A stretch of 64,000 nt of DNA from Marinobacter sp. HL-58 (GTDB lineage Bacteria > Pseudomonadota > Gammaproteobacteria > Pseudomonadales > Oleiphilaceae): assembly GCF_001314605.1 (NCBI RefSeq), contig NZ_LIHP01000001.1, positions 1 to 64,000 of the forward strand, read 5' to 3'. The first letter of the stretch is position 1; every line of letters starts with the position of its first letter. Positions 54,261-64,000 of this stretch are shown in pieces. The notes beneath the pieces are model-generated. The model was not told the origin of the DNA. It worked only from the letters and a program-made list of their open reading frames with translations, and did not search any database. Both the position numbers and the translations under genes were made by a program.

Positions 54261-54899
54261 ATGATCGGAATAATCCGGAATGCCGCATTGTCCATTCTGG
54301 CCATGTCCTTCATGGTTCAGGCCAACGCCGCCTCCTGGGAGGAGGGTCAACACTACGAGGAGCTGGATAGCCCGGTAAGAACCGCAAGTGACAGCGGTAT
54401 CGAGGTGGCAGAAGTGTTCTGGTATGGCTGCCCCCACTGCTACACGTTCAAACCGATGATCGAAAGCTGGGCCGAGGACCGTGCGGACGATGTCGACTAT
54501 GTGAAGATTCCCGCCGCACTGGGCAGCTCCTGGGAGCCTCACGCCAAGGCCTTCTATGCGCTGGAAGCCATGGGTGAGCTTGATAAGGTCCACGATGAGC
54601 TTTTTGAGGCACTGGCCGGCGAGCGTCGCCCGTTGAATTCCGGTGAAGCGCTGGCAGACTTCGTATCGGATCACGGTGTGGATGCAGAAGAGTTTCTCAA
54701 GAATTACAACAGCTTTGGCGTGAACGCCAAGATGCAGCAGGCGCAGTCGAAGATTCGCGGTGCGCGGGTGACCGGTACACCGACTATGCTTGTGAATGGG
54801 AAGTACAGAATCACCGCCTCTATGGCCGGTGGCCACGAAGAGGTTCTGGAGGTTGTGGACTATCTGATCGAGCAGGAGCGTGCCGGTCAGGACGAGTAA
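54261..54899 (+). CDS. dsbA: Thiol:disulfide interchange protein DsbA
   Basis: 212-aa periplasmic oxidase that introduces disulfide bonds into exported proteins. The Sec signal peptide ends near residue 23 (VQANA). The active site is C57-P-H-C60 (FWYGCPHCYTF) in a thioredoxin fold with a helical insert. The cis-Pro loop is VTGTPTMLVNG. A GGAG site precedes the ATG. The gene order cytochrome c4, dsbA, endonuclease/exonuclease/phosphatase protein is the same as in Pseudomonas. Confidence 0.95.
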   Translation: MIGIIRNAALSILAMSFMVQANAASWEEGQHYEELDSPVRTASDSGIEVAEVFWYGCPHCYTFKPMIESWAEDRADDVDYVKIPAALGSSWEPHAKAFYALEAMGELDKVHDELFEALAGERRPLNSGEALADFVSDHGVDAEEFLKNYNSFGVNAKMQQAQSKIRGARVTGTPTMLVNGKYRITASMAGGHEEVLEVVDYLIEQERAGQDE

Positions 54900-54907
54900 T
54901 CGCATGT

Positions 54908-54933
54908 GCCCGGCTAATGGTTTTTAGCCGGGC
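54908..54933 (+). terminator. Terminator-like hairpin after dsbA
   Basis: GCCCGGCTAA / TTAGCCGGGC, a perfect 10 bp stem with a 6-base loop, begins 8 bp after the dsbA stop. There is no trailing T-tract. Confidence 0.55.
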
Positions 54934-54956
54934 CCTGGGTCAGAGCTGCCATCACA

Positions 54957-55817
54957 ATGTATAATCGCATCCGCAAGCAGCTTAACGGAATTCTGAAGTC
55001 CCCGAACGGTCGTCGTGGGGCCTGTTCTGGTGATGATCATGTCCCGGAATTCGAGCCTCACCGCCATATCCGGCTGCTGACGTTCAACATTCAGGTTGGC
55101 ATCAACACATCCTCGTATCACCATTACCTGACCCGCAGCTGGCAGCATTTCCTTCCTCACAGCAAGCGCATCCAGAACCTGGACCGCATTGCCACGCTTC
55201 TCAGCAACTACGATGTGGTTGCGCTGCAGGAGTGTGACGGAGGCAGTCTGCGCAGTGGATACATCAATCAGGTGCAGTATCTGGCCGAGGCTTCGGGCAT
55301 CCCCTACTGGTATCAGCAGCTAAACCGTAATCTCGGGCAACTGGCCCAGCACAGCAATGGCCTGCTTAGCCGCTATAGACCGCTGGAGGTGACCGAACAC
55401 AAGTTGCCGGGATTGATCCCCGGGAGGGGGGCCATTGTTGCCCGCTACGGCGTTGAGGAAGATCCGCTGGTGCTGGTGATGATGCATCTGTCCCTGAGCA
55501 AGGCGGCCCAGCAGCGCCAGCTGGCCTACATCCAGGAACTGATTTCCGAATACCAGCATGTGGTTCTGATGGGCGACCTCAACAACCATGCGGAAGAATT
55601 GCTCAGTAACACTCCGCTGAAGCATTCGAACCTGGTACCCCTGCCGGATACCGCCCACAGCTTCCCCAGTTGGCGACCGGAGCGGGCGCTGGATCATATC
55701 CTGGTGAGCCCGAGCCTGGAGATCAGGCGCTCGGAGGTGGTCAGTTACCCGGTCTCCGATCACCTGCCGATTGCGATGGACATCAAGCTGCCCCAGGGCT
55801 ATCTCGAGACTTTCTAG
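54957..55817 (+). CDS. Endonuclease/exonuclease/phosphatase-family protein
   Basis: 286-aa protein with the EEP fold (Mg-dependent phosphoesterase). Motifs include LLTFNIQVGINTS (metal-binding Asn), VVALQECDGGS (catalytic Glu), MGDLNNHAEELL (Asp-x-Asn) and SDHLPIAMDI (terminal Asp-His). It has no signal peptide. Substrate is unknown. It ends before a bidirectional terminator shared with rpmG. Confidence 0.85.
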   Translation: MYNRIRKQLNGILKSPNGRRGACSGDDHVPEFEPHRHIRLLTFNIQVGINTSSYHHYLTRSWQHFLPHSKRIQNLDRIATLLSNYDVVALQECDGGSLRSGYINQVQYLAEASGIPYWYQQLNRNLGQLAQHSNGLLSRYRPLEVTEHKLPGLIPGRGAIVARYGVEEDPLVLVMMHLSLSKAAQQRQLAYIQELISEYQHVVLMGDLNNHAEELLSNTPLKHSNLVPLPDTAHSFPSWRPERALDHILVSPSLEIRRSEVVSYPVSDHLPIAMDIKLPQGYLETF

Positions 55818-55846
55818 CAAATCGGTAAAACTTTTCAGCAGACATT

Positions 55847-55873
55847 AAAAAACCCGGCCGTGGCCGGGTTTTT
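55847..55873. terminator. Bidirectional Rho-independent terminator
   Basis: AAAAAACCCGGCC-GT-GGCCGGGTTTTT lies between the convergent nuclease-fold gene and rpmG. A-tract and T-tract flank the stem, so it works in both directions. Confidence 0.93.
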
Positions 55874-55889
55874 CGAGGTCACGAAGATC

Positions 55890-56045
55890 TTACTTGATCT
55901 TGGCTTCCTTGTACGCAACGTGCTTGCGGACAACCGGATCGTACTTTTTGATCTCGATTTTTTCCGGGGTGTTACGCTTGTTCTTGTTGGTCGTGTAGAA
56001 GTGACCAGTACCTGCTGATGAAACCAGCTTGATTTTCTCGCGCAT
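55890..56045 (-). CDS. rpmG: 50S ribosomal protein L33
   Basis: 51-aa ribosomal protein, too short for most ORF cut-offs but clear on translation: [19 protein letters not shown], then [18 protein letters not shown]. It lacks the zinc-binding cysteines, as in the C-minus form. It follows rpmB by 11 bp. Confidence 0.96.
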   Translation of the reverse strand: MREKIKLVSSAGTGHFYTTNKNKRNTPEKIEIKKYDPVVRKHVAYKEAKIK

Positions 56046-56056
56046 GATGCGGCTCC

Positions 56057-56293
56057 TTAAAATTTCTCGCCGCGGGCACGAAGATCGGCCAGCACAGCGT
56101 CAATGCCTTTTTTATCGATAACACGCATACCCTTGGTGGATACGCGCAGCTTTACGAACCGCTTCTCTGATTCAACCCAGAAGCGATGGTTCTGCAGGTT
56201 GGGCAGAAAACGACGACGTGAGTGGTTCATCGCGTGAGAAACGTTGTTACCGGTGACCGGCCGCTTACCGGTAACCTGACAGACTCTGGACAT
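56057..56293 (-). CDS. rpmB: 50S ribosomal protein L28
   Basis: 78-aa ribosomal protein beginning [17 protein letters not shown] with the [15 protein letters not shown] segment; length is exactly that of the family. The frame is open upstream to 56446, but the ATG at 56293 has a GGAGG site and the canonical N-terminus. Operon rpmB-rpmG. Confidence 0.97.
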   Translation of the reverse strand: MSRVCQVTGKRPVTGNNVSHAMNHSRRRFLPNLQNHRFWVESEKRFVKLRVSTKGMRVIDKKGIDAVLADLRARGEKF

Positions 56294-56417
56294 ACTTGCC
56301 TCCGACCTGAGCTTTGGTCCTGAAAATGCGTATTTAATTCGTTTAATTGCGTCTCTGGTTGCTACCTGCGCCTCAAAATTGCACGCTGCTCGCCAGACGC
56401 CGCCAGAAAGGGACGCT

Positions 56418-56446
56418 TTTATACCAGAACTGCCGCCCCAACGCAA
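56418..56446 (-). promoter_or_regulatory. Sigma-70 promoter of rpmB-rpmG
   Basis: On the minus strand TTGCGT (56446-56441), 17 bp, then TATAAA (56423-56418). This gives a transcript start near 56411 and a ~118 nt leader before rpmB. Good match and spacing. Confidence 0.7.
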
Positions 56447-56493
56447 AAAATTGTTGGGAATTTGGCCAGTTTTCCGGTGAAACCTGGTCCGAT

Positions 56494-57168
56494 TTACATC
56501 AGCCCCCGTTCAGCAAGGGATATTACCTCACCATGGCCGACAACCATATGGTCAAGAACCCTGATATCCACCAGACCCAGGGCCTCTTTCAGTCTCCTGG
56601 TCAGGGAAATGTCGGCCTGGCTCGGCTCCGCCACACCCGAGGGATGGTTGTGAGCGAAGATGACCGCTGCTGCATTGAACTCCAGGGCCTGCCGGACGAC
56701 CTCCCGGGGGTAAACGGCAGCGCCATCAATGGTGCCCCGAAACAACTCCTGGTATCGGATAACACGGTGGCGGTTATCCAGAAACAGGCCCGAGAATACC
56801 TCGTGGGGATAGGTGCCAAGCCGGCTGCGCAGGAAGCGGCGGGTATCTCCCGGCGAACGCAGCGGGTCGCCCTGGCGCAGCGGCTCGTCCATGACCCGGC
56901 GGGCCATTTCCATGGCCGCCTGCACCTGGGCGTATTTAGCCGTACCCAGCCCTTTCACATCACAGAACTGGCGCCTGGAGGCTGTCATCAGGCCGCGCAG
57001 CCCACCGAAGACCTCCGTCAGATGGCGGGCGAGCGCCATGACAGGCATTCCGGCAGTGCCGGTGCGAAGGAATATGGCCAGTAGCTCGGCATCGGAGAGG
57101 CTGGCGGCGCCATGGGCCAGAAGGCGTTCTCTCGGGCGTTCGTCGGTGGGCCAGTCGGTATTTGCCAT
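56494..57168 (-). CDS. radC: RadC/MPN-domain protein
   Basis: 224-aa protein of the RadC (YsxA) family. An N-terminal helix-hairpin-helix region ([17 protein letters not shown], then [11 protein letters not shown]) is followed by a JAMM/MPN metalloprotease-like domain with [14 protein letters not shown]. Its biochemical role is unsettled, as the historical repair assignment was withdrawn. The ATG at 57168 gives the usual start; the frame is open 45 bp further. Divergent from coaBC, the same order as in E. coli. Confidence 0.93.
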   Translation of the reverse strand: MANTDWPTDERPRERLLAHGAASLSDAELLAIFLRTGTAGMPVMALARHLTEVFGGLRGLMTASRRQFCDVKGLGTAKYAQVQAAMEMARRVMDEPLRQGDPLRSPGDTRRFLRSRLGTYPHEVFSGLFLDNRHRVIRYQELFRGTIDGAAVYPREVVRQALEFNAAAVIFAHNHPSGVAEPSQADISLTRRLKEALGLVDIRVLDHMVVGHGEVISLAERGLM

Positions 57169-57305
57169 GATTGCGTCCTTTCGGTTGTATTTTGCGCGTC
57201 CTGCGCTACTCAAGTTCAGGATTCTACCATGGCAGACAGGCTGCCGGCAGCGCTCTGGCGTGCTATCTTATAAGCCTTTCATTTTGTGATGAATACGGAG
57301 CCAAT

Positions 57306-58508
57306 ATGGCCGCTAAACGAATCCTGCTGGGTGTGACCGGTGGCATCGCTGCCTACAAGAGCGCAGAGCTGGTTCGCCTGCTGAAAAAGTCCGGCCATGA
57401 AGTACGGGTGGTGATGACCCGGGGCGCGGAAGCCTTTGTTACACCACTGACGTTCCAGGCGCTCAGTGGCGAGCCGGTCAGGACGTCGTTGCTGGATCCG
57501 GAAGCGGAATCCGGCATGGGGCACATCGAGCTGGCGAAATGGGCGGATCAGATAGTGATTGCACCTGCCTCTGCGGATTTTATCGCCCGTCTGGCCCAGG
57601 GTATGGCGGATGATCTGCTGACTACCCTGTGTTGCGCCACGGAAGCGCCGATTGCAGTGGCACCGGCGATGAACCAGGCAATGTGGAGTAACGGGCGCAC
57701 CCGGCGCAATATCAGCCTGCTGGAGTCCGACCCGCAAATCAGCCTCTGGGGCCCGGATCAGGGGGCACAGGCCTGTGGAGATGTAGGGCCGGGCAGGATG
57801 CTGGAGCCTGCCGCGCTCCATGACCTGATCGCTGGTGTGGCTGCCGGCCCGCTTACCGGCAGGCGTGTGGTCATTACCGCCGGCCCCACCCGGGAGCCCA
57901 TTGATCCGGTGCGTTACATCAGCAATCACAGCTCCGGTAAAATGGGTTATGCCCTCGCTGCCGCTGCCCGGGCGGCCGGCGCGGAGGTTGTGCTGGTCAG
58001 TGGTCCCGTCTCCATCACCGCACCCGCGGGTGTCGGAGTCCGGGGCGTGATGACCGCCCGGGATATGCTGGAAGAAGCGACCAGGGCGGTCGACGAGGGC
58101 TGCGACCTGTTCATTGCGACAGCGGCAGTGGCTGACTATCGTCCAGATGCCTGTGCCGGTGACAAGATCAAGAAATCCGACGAGGATATGAGCCTTTCAC
58201 TGGTGCGCAACCCTGATACCCTCGCGACCATTGCGTCCCGGGCCGACGCTCCGTTCACTGTCGGATTTGCAGCAGAAACCCGTGATGTTGAGCACTACGC
58301 ACTCGACAAACTGAAACGGAAGAAGCTCAATATGATTGTGGCCAATGATGTATCCGCACCGGGCCTGGGTTTCAACAGCGACAATAATGCCGTCACCGTT
58401 TTCTGGCCCGGGGGGCGGGAGTCCATAGGGCCTGACAGCAAGGCGGTGCTTTCACAGCGGTTGATTGCGCTGATTGCGGAACAACTGAACGACAAGGAAT
58501 ATCAATGA
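57306..58508 (+). CDS. coaBC: Bifunctional phosphopantothenoylcysteine decarboxylase/synthetase
   Basis: 400-aa fusion enzyme of CoA synthesis. The N-terminal CoaC flavodoxin-like decarboxylase begins [13 protein letters not shown]. It carries [12 protein letters not shown] (active-site His), APAMNQAMW and the Cys loop [11 protein letters not shown]. The C-terminal CoaB synthetase has [14 protein letters not shown], the SNHSSGKMG loop and the DKIKKSDE lysines. The ATG at 57306 has a GGAG site. It overlaps dut by 4 bp. CoaD is also in this window, 10 kb away. Confidence 0.96.
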   Translation: MAAKRILLGVTGGIAAYKSAELVRLLKKSGHEVRVVMTRGAEAFVTPLTFQALSGEPVRTSLLDPEAESGMGHIELAKWADQIVIAPASADFIARLAQGMADDLLTTLCCATEAPIAVAPAMNQAMWSNGRTRRNISLLESDPQISLWGPDQGAQACGDVGPGRMLEPAALHDLIAGVAAGPLTGRRVVITAGPTREPIDPVRYISNHSSGKMGYALAAAARAAGAEVVLVSGPVSITAPAGVGVRGVMTARDMLEEATRAVDEGCDLFIATAAVADYRPDACAGDKIKKSDEDMSLSLVRNPDTLATIASRADAPFTVGFAAETRDVEHYALDKLKRKKLNMIVANDVSAPGLGFNSDNNAVTVFWPGGRESIGPDSKAVLSQRLIALIAEQLNDKEYQ

Positions 58509-58966
58509 CCCGCAAGACATTTCAGGTACGCATTCTGGATGACCGGATCGGAAATACAGTGCCTTTCCCACACTACGCAACTGAAGGCTCGGCCGGTCTG
58601 GACCTGCGGGCCTGCCTGGACGGACCTCTGACCCTGAAGCCCGGCCAGACCGAACTGATCCGAACCGGTCTTTCCATACACATTGCCGACCCCTCCCTGG
58701 CCGCGATGATTCTGCCCCGCAGTGGGCTGGGGCACAAACATGGCATCGTCCTTGGCAACCTGGTGGGCCTTATTGATTCCGATTACCAGGGTGAACTGAT
58801 GGTGTCCTGCTGGAACCGCGGGCAAACGGAATTCACTGTAGAGGTGGGTGAGCGCATTGCCCAGCTGGTACTGGTACCGGTGGTGCAGGCCGACTTTGAG
58901 GTTGTGTCTTCCTTCGACGCGAGCCAGCGCGGAGACGGTGGGTTCGGCTCAACAGGCACCCGCTGA
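58505..58966 (+). CDS. dut: dUTP diphosphatase
   Basis: 153-aa trimeric dUTPase that keeps uracil out of DNA and supplies dUMP. The five motifs are visible: [35 protein letters not shown] and [10 protein letters not shown]. It starts in the coaBC stop (ATGA overlap) and is translationally coupled. Confidence 0.97.
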   Translation: MTRKTFQVRILDDRIGNTVPFPHYATEGSAGLDLRACLDGPLTLKPGQTELIRTGLSIHIADPSLAAMILPRSGLGHKHGIVLGNLVGLIDSDYQGELMVSCWNRGQTEFTVEVGERIAQLVLVPVVQADFEVVSSFDASQRGDGGFGSTGTR

Positions 58967-59051
58967 GGCTGAAGGCGCAGAACAGCGTTCAGGGTCTATA
59001 CTTCCCTGATAAATGAAGAATCCGGGCGAAACAATACCAGCAGGATGGACT

Positions 59052-61682
59052 ATGAAGCTTGGCAAAAAGAAGAACTCTGAAGAAGCTGCACCTGACGGCA
59101 AACCAGACAGGAAGCAGGCAAAGAAACAGAGCAAAGACAGGAAGGCGGCGGGAGGCCCGCGTCACAAGCGGCTTAGCTCGGTATCAATGGCCCAGGCTCT
59201 GGTTGTTGTTGCAGCCGGAGCGGTATCTGCCATCCTGCTCTATTTCCTGCTGACGGAACCGTCCGAGGCCCGTCGCTATGAAATGCAGGCGGCTCTGGAA
59301 GCGGATACCGCAGCTGTCAGAGTAAGCCAGCAGTTCTCCTTGCTGCAGTCCGCGGTAGAAGGGATTGCCAGTCAGGATCACGTGTTGGCCGCACTTCGTG
59401 GTGAGTCCTCCACAGATGAGGTTGCTGCAGACCTGGCCGGAACCCTGCCGGGGCTGGAGGCGGTTTATCTGTTTCCCTATGGCGATATTCCCCGCAGTGC
59501 CAACGAACCGACCCTGGGTTTTGCGGGCCTGGATCTGGCCCGGCGGGCCGAAACGGGCCGGAAACTTTATCCGGATGCCTTCCCCCGTGACGGACAATGG
59601 TACCTGCAAATGGCGTCGCCCGTCCGCAATCCCCAGAGCAGGGCGGTTGCCGGCAGTGTGCTGATGGTTTTCGACACAGAGCAACTGCAACCGTTATTGT
59701 CGGGCGTCAATCAGGAACTTGGGGGGCAGTTCTCCCTCGTGCAGTCTGTTGATGGCTCAAACCGCACCATCGTCAGCCAGGGCAGTGGCAATGGTCCGGT
59801 CCAGGCACGTGACCTGACGAATCCGGACTGGGAGCTTCAGTACAGGCCAGCAGCCTCCCCGGAGCCGCTTGTGAACAGCACGCTGGCCATTATTCTTGCG
59901 CTGGTTCCTGCCATTGTTGCGGCCATTGTTGTCTGGTTGCTGCTCGGCAACGCCCAGAAAGGGCTGCGGCAGGAAGTCACCGTGATGATCCAGTGGGCTC
60001 ACAAGGTATTTGGTGGCGAGCGGATAAAACCGCCGGCCCTGAAATGGGATATGGTGGCGTCCACGGCGGAAGTGCTTCACCGGCTTTCCCAGATGGTGGA
60101 AAAGCGGGTTGCCAAGGCCGGTGAATCGGCCCGTCCCAAAGCGGGTGCTGGCGGGCAGGCGCAAAAGCCCGCAGCCGATGAGCCCCTGTTCCAGGACAAG
60201 GATATGCTTGACATCGACATGCTGGACGGTGACGACGATGTGCTTGGCTTTGGAGGTTCCGGCGGGCCTGAAGATACACCGGAGGTGGAAGAGGTTTCCC
60301 TGCCGGAAGCAGACGTGTCAGATACAATATTCAGGGCCTATGATATCCGTGGCATTGTTGGCGAGACCCTGACGCCCGATATTGTCACTGTCATTGGCCG
60401 GGCCATTGGCAGTGAGGCAATCGAGCGTGGCGTGGACAGCCTCTGTATCGGCTACGATGGCCGTCATTCCAGCCCCGAATTGTCGGACGCCCTTGCCAGG
60501 GGCGTGATGGCAACCGGTTGCAATGTCATTCATGTGGGAGCGGTGCCGACACCTGTACTCTATTTCGCCACCCACGAACTGGGCACCGGTTCAGGCGTCA
60601 TGGTGACGGGTAGCCATAATCCCGCCAACTATAACGGGCTGAAGATCATGCTGGGGGGGGATACCCTGTCCGGTGACGCCATCCAGAAGCTGTTACAGCG
60701 CATCCGCACCGGCGATTTTGCCAGCGGGCAGGGCAACCAGTCCTCGGAAGACGTTCGTCGTGCCTACCTGGATCGCATTGTTGGCGACATAGCCGTTGCT
60801 GCGCCGCTCAAGGTGGTGGTCGATGCCGGCAATGGCATTGCCGGCGAACTGGCGCCGTTGCTGATTGAAGAACTGGGCTGCGAAGTGATTCCACTTTACT
60901 GTGAGGTGGATGGCGACTTCCCCAATCACCATCCCGATCCCGGCAAGCCCGAGAACCTGGCGGATCTGATCGACCGGGTCAAGACCGAGGGGGCTGACAT
61001 CGGCCTGGCCTTCGACGGCGATGGCGACCGCCTGGGCGTGGTCACCAATACCGGAAAGATTATCTGGCCGGACCGCCTGCTGATGCTTTTTGCACGGGAT
61101 GTGGTTTCCCGTAATCCCGGTGCCGATGTCCTTTATGACGTCAAATGCAGCCGCCGCCTGGCGGGTGTCATATCCGAAGCGGGCGGCCGGCCGATCATGT
61201 GGAAAACCGGCCACTCGCTGATGAAAGCAAAAATGAAGGAAACGGGCGCCCTGCTGGCCGGCGAGATGAGCGGCCATATATTCTTCGGCGAGCGATGGCT
61301 GGGTTTTGATGATGGCCTGTATTCCGCCGCCCGTTTGCTGGAAATCCTGGGTATCGAAGACCGCCATTGCGACGAGGTCTTTGAGGACTTCCCGGAGGAT
61401 ATCAGCACACCGGAACTGAACGTGGAAGTGTCGGAAGAAACCAAGTTCGATCTGGTGGAACGTCTTGGCCGGGACGGCAACTTTGGTGACGCCAATATCA
61501 GCACCATTGACGGTATACGTGTGGAATACACCGACGGCTGGGGTCTGTGCCGTGCCTCCAATACGACTCCGGTGCTGGTACTTCGCTTCGAGGCGGAAAC
61601 AGAGGAGGCACTGGAGCGAATCAAGGCGGTGTTCCGGGAACAGCTGCAGAAAGTGGCACCGGATCTTGTCGCGGATTTCTGA
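59052..61682 (+). CDS. algC: Phosphomannomutase/phosphoglucomutase with N-terminal membrane sensor-like region
   Basis: 876-aa protein. Residues 1-45 are basic and cytoplasmic. Two membrane helices (about 50-70 and 280-300) flank a ~210-residue periplasmic region, then an acidic linker (LDIDMLDGDDDVLGFGG). The mutase domain fills residues ~425-876, with catalytic Ser521 in TGSHNPANYNG, Mg-binding DGDGDRLG and a phosphate loop near the C-terminus. AlgC makes mannose 1-phosphate and glucose 1-phosphate for polysaccharides and LPS. Long AlgC forms of this type are also known in Pseudomonas. I use the ATG at 59052 (AGGA site) rather than 59013. Confidence 0.92.
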   Translation: MKLGKKKNSEEAAPDGKPDRKQAKKQSKDRKAAGGPRHKRLSSVSMAQALVVVAAGAVSAILLYFLLTEPSEARRYEMQAALEADTAAVRVSQQFSLLQSAVEGIASQDHVLAALRGESSTDEVAADLAGTLPGLEAVYLFPYGDIPRSANEPTLGFAGLDLARRAETGRKLYPDAFPRDGQWYLQMASPVRNPQSRAVAGSVLMVFDTEQLQPLLSGVNQELGGQFSLVQSVDGSNRTIVSQGSGNGPVQARDLTNPDWELQYRPAASPEPLVNSTLAIILALVPAIVAAIVVWLLLGNAQKGLRQEVTVMIQWAHKVFGGERIKPPALKWDMVASTAEVLHRLSQMVEKRVAKAGESARPKAGAGGQAQKPAADEPLFQDKDMLDIDMLDGDDDVLGFGGSGGPEDTPEVEEVSLPEADVSDTIFRAYDIRGIVGETLTPDIVTVIGRAIGSEAIERGVDSLCIGYDGRHSSPELSDALARGVMATGCNVIHVGAVPTPVLYFATHELGTGSGVMVTGSHNPANYNGLKIMLGGDTLSGDAIQKLLQRIRTGDFASGQGNQSSEDVRRAYLDRIVGDIAVAAPLKVVVDAGNGIAGELAPLLIEELGCEVIPLYCEVDGDFPNHHPDPGKPENLADLIDRVKTEGADIGLAFDGDGDRLGVVTNTGKIIWPDRLLMLFARDVVSRNPGADVLYDVKCSRRLAGVISEAGGRPIMWKTGHSLMKAKMKETGALLAGEMSGHIFFGERWLGFDDGLYSAARLLEILGIEDRHCDEVFEDFPEDISTPELNVEVSEETKFDLVERLGRDGNFGDANISTIDGIRVEYTDGWGLCRASNTTPVLVLRFEAETEEALERIKAVFREQLQKVAPDLVADF

Positions 61683-61711
61683 TGGCTCTGGAATAATCAC
61701 AGAATCAATGA

Positions 61712-62638
<927 letters not shown>

Positions 62639-62709
62639 CCATTACCGCCTGTCACCCTGATGCCTCCGGGCCAGGATGATTCCGACGTTCTACCCGAGAG
62701 GACCGATTC

Positions 62710-63957
62710 ATGAAGCGCCTGCTGACCTTTCTGGTTGTCCTGACCCTGCTTGGCTACCTGGCCTTCAAGGGAGCGGTCTGGTGGCTGGCGGACCAGAGGC
62801 TTACCGAGGCCCGCAAGGCGGTGGAAGACATCGGCGTGATTGACCGGGGCGATATTCGTTCCGGTGTGGAGGGTCGGCTGACACTGGGTGATGGCAGTTA
62901 CCAGGACTTCCGCCTGACCCAGCCCATGGAATTCGGCCGTCTGGTATTCAATGCCGGCTCACCCGTGGCATTGCTGACCGCACTGGTCAATCCCGCCGAC
63001 CTGCCCCCTGGCTGGTCCCTGCAGGCGGAAAATCTGCGCCTGATGCTGGATACCAACATGTTCCGGAACTGGGTGACCGCAGGCGCTGATATGACGCCAG
63101 CCCTGTTCTCCCCGGTTTGTGGCCCGGATCATCGGCAGCATCTGGGCAGCGGTGACCTGCTTCGGCTCGGGGTTTCCGGGATATCCGGCGAGGCCCTTGT
63201 TATCCAGCGCTCTGACGGACTGTACGCGGAACTGACCACCGTCAATGCCGGAAGCATTGAAGTGGACTGGCCGGGAGCGCGGCTGGACCCGCTTCAACTG
63301 CCCGGGCTGGCAGAGTCCACATCCTCGGCAATGACGGTAACACTTCGCGACGGTGGCCTGATGCGCCGGGTGGCGGCCTATTGTTCCCGGGAATCCGGAG
63401 TGGAAACCGAAGAATGGACCGGTATTGTAATGGAAGCCTTCAGCGATGGTCTCAGGGCCCGGGGTTTCAGCGCCAGCGATCAGTTGCTGGCACTCTACCG
63501 GCAGTGGCTGACCGAAGGTGGTGAGCTGACCCTTGAACTGGATCCGTCGGCCCCGGTGTGGGGTGTGCCCGTGAGGGATGGTGAAGAGAATGCCGATGCC
63601 AACCTGAATGTCCGCTATAACCACTCGCAGGTGCCTGGCGTCTATCTGGAAAGCGTAGAACCGGAGTTTCCGGAACAGCCGGAAGCCATGCTGGAGCCGG
63701 TTGTTCCCGATGCTGGTGGCAGCGGTGGTATTGTTGCCGGCTGGAATCCTGCTGAAACAGACGATGCCGAATCATGGATCGGACGAACGGTGAGAGTCAC
63801 CCTGGAGAATGGTAATGTGGTAGAGGGGCGCCTGGTCAGCGTGGACGAAAACCGGATGGAAGTCGCGCGGCTGATGGACGGCGGTGAAGTGGCGTACCCC
63901 ATTGCCATACGACTGGTTGCAACTTTTGAGGTCTGGCGTCGCGGCCAGGCCCGCTAG
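62710..63957 (+). CDS. Membrane-anchored periplasmic protein with C-terminal Sm-like domain (unknown function)
   Basis: 415-aa protein I do not recognise as a named family. One N-terminal helix (residues 3-20) anchors it; the rest is predicted periplasmic and beta-rich. The last ~60 residues (from about 352: SWIGRTVRVTLENGNVVEGR, then LVSVDENRMEVAR) have the look of an Sm/SH3-like barrel (two strands, G-x-hydrophobic turn, second strand pair). The central part has an acidic Pro-rich linker (EPEFPEQPEAMLEPVVPD). It follows argB by 71 bp on the same strand. Codon use fits the neighbours. Confidence 0.75.
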   Translation: MKRLLTFLVVLTLLGYLAFKGAVWWLADQRLTEARKAVEDIGVIDRGDIRSGVEGRLTLGDGSYQDFRLTQPMEFGRLVFNAGSPVALLTALVNPADLPPGWSLQAENLRLMLDTNMFRNWVTAGADMTPALFSPVCGPDHRQHLGSGDLLRLGVSGISGEALVIQRSDGLYAELTTVNAGSIEVDWPGARLDPLQLPGLAESTSSAMTVTLRDGGLMRRVAAYCSRESGVETEEWTGIVMEAFSDGLRARGFSASDQLLALYRQWLTEGGELTLELDPSAPVWGVPVRDGEENADANLNVRYNHSQVPGVYLESVEPEFPEQPEAMLEPVVPDAGGSGGIVAGWNPAETDDAESWIGRTVRVTLENGNVVEGRLVSVDENRMEVARLMDGGEVAYPIAIRLVATFEVWRRGQAR

Positions 63958-63983
63958 CCCTGAGACAGGGCGGAGAGTTTTCT

Positions 63984-64000
63984 ATGTCCGGATCCACACA
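63984..64000 (+). CDS. Start of the next gene (partial)
   Basis: An ATG (63984) with a GGAGAG site 8 bases upstream opens a frame MSGST that leaves the window. Nothing can be said of the product. Confidence 0.45.

Overview
This 64 kb window is a chromosomal segment of a GC-rich gammaproteobacterium, most likely Marinobacter or a close relative. This is an inference from gene content and protein style: rubredoxin plus rubredoxin reductase, a PanP-type decarboxylase, a Pseudomonas-like PhoB/PhoR pair, a long AlgC with an N-terminal membrane module, a lipase chaperone, and many c-di-GMP proteins. I see no phage, insertion sequence, CRISPR array, rRNA or tRNA, and no gap longer than 300 bases without a gene.

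Layout. 1-8156: one co-directional alpha-glucoside operon (porin end, binding protein, two permeases, GH13 alpha-glucosidase, ABC ATPase, LacI regulator, PfkB sugar kinase). 8289-14697: a Yip1 membrane protein, a P2-type cation ATPase, a divergent phosphoketolase-family enzyme and a thioredoxin-fold protein. 14920-21246: ilvD, pbpG, a one-domain asparaginase-like protein, an RsuA-type pseudouridine synthase, a YdjM-like membrane protein and a lytic transglycosylase. 21467-26568: an orphan response regulator, phoB-phoR with a recognisable Pho box, then hpt-ubiC-ubiA. 26830-33440: rubredoxin and its reductase, tesB, an EAL phosphodiesterase with 7TM sensor, a MioC-like flavodoxin and a GGDEF cyclase. 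33644-40470: a PiT phosphate transporter, panP, a DUF503 protein, an AidB-like acyl-CoA dehydrogenase and its TetR regulator. 40740-47419: a SutA-like RNA polymerase-binding protein, an orphan lipase chaperone, hemB, ppk1, a DUF945 protein and coaD. 47694-52534: an alcohol/aldehyde oxidation module (GMC oxidoreductase, Tat lipoprotein partner, aldehyde dehydrogenase, divergent TetR). 52540-64000: a predicted sRNA, yihA, cytochrome c4, dsbA, a nuclease-fold protein, rpmB-rpmG, radC, coaBC-dut-algC-argB and a membrane-anchored protein with an Sm-like tail.

Two things stand out beyond ordinary genes. First, an intergenic transcription unit at about 52540-52681 has a sigma-E/AlgU-type promoter, an internal hairpin and a strong terminator, convergent with yihA. 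This is the chromosomal position of Spot 42 (Enterobacteria) and ErsA (Pseudomonas). A known ErsA target, algC, lies 6.4 kb away. Second, four copies of a ~100-110 bp structured palindrome lie at 35604, 37962, 47527 and 50035. Each has a 25-29 bp basal stem whose sequence differs between copies while base pairing is preserved. Each stem encloses two small hairpins with TCCN loops, and each copy lies 50-80 bp past the stop of a minus-strand gene.

Much of the rest is housekeeping in conserved order (radC, coaBC, rpmB, rpmG, dut, algC, argB). The physiological theme is a marine heterotroph that uses sugars, lipids, alkanes and alcohols, with phosphate and envelope-stress control.
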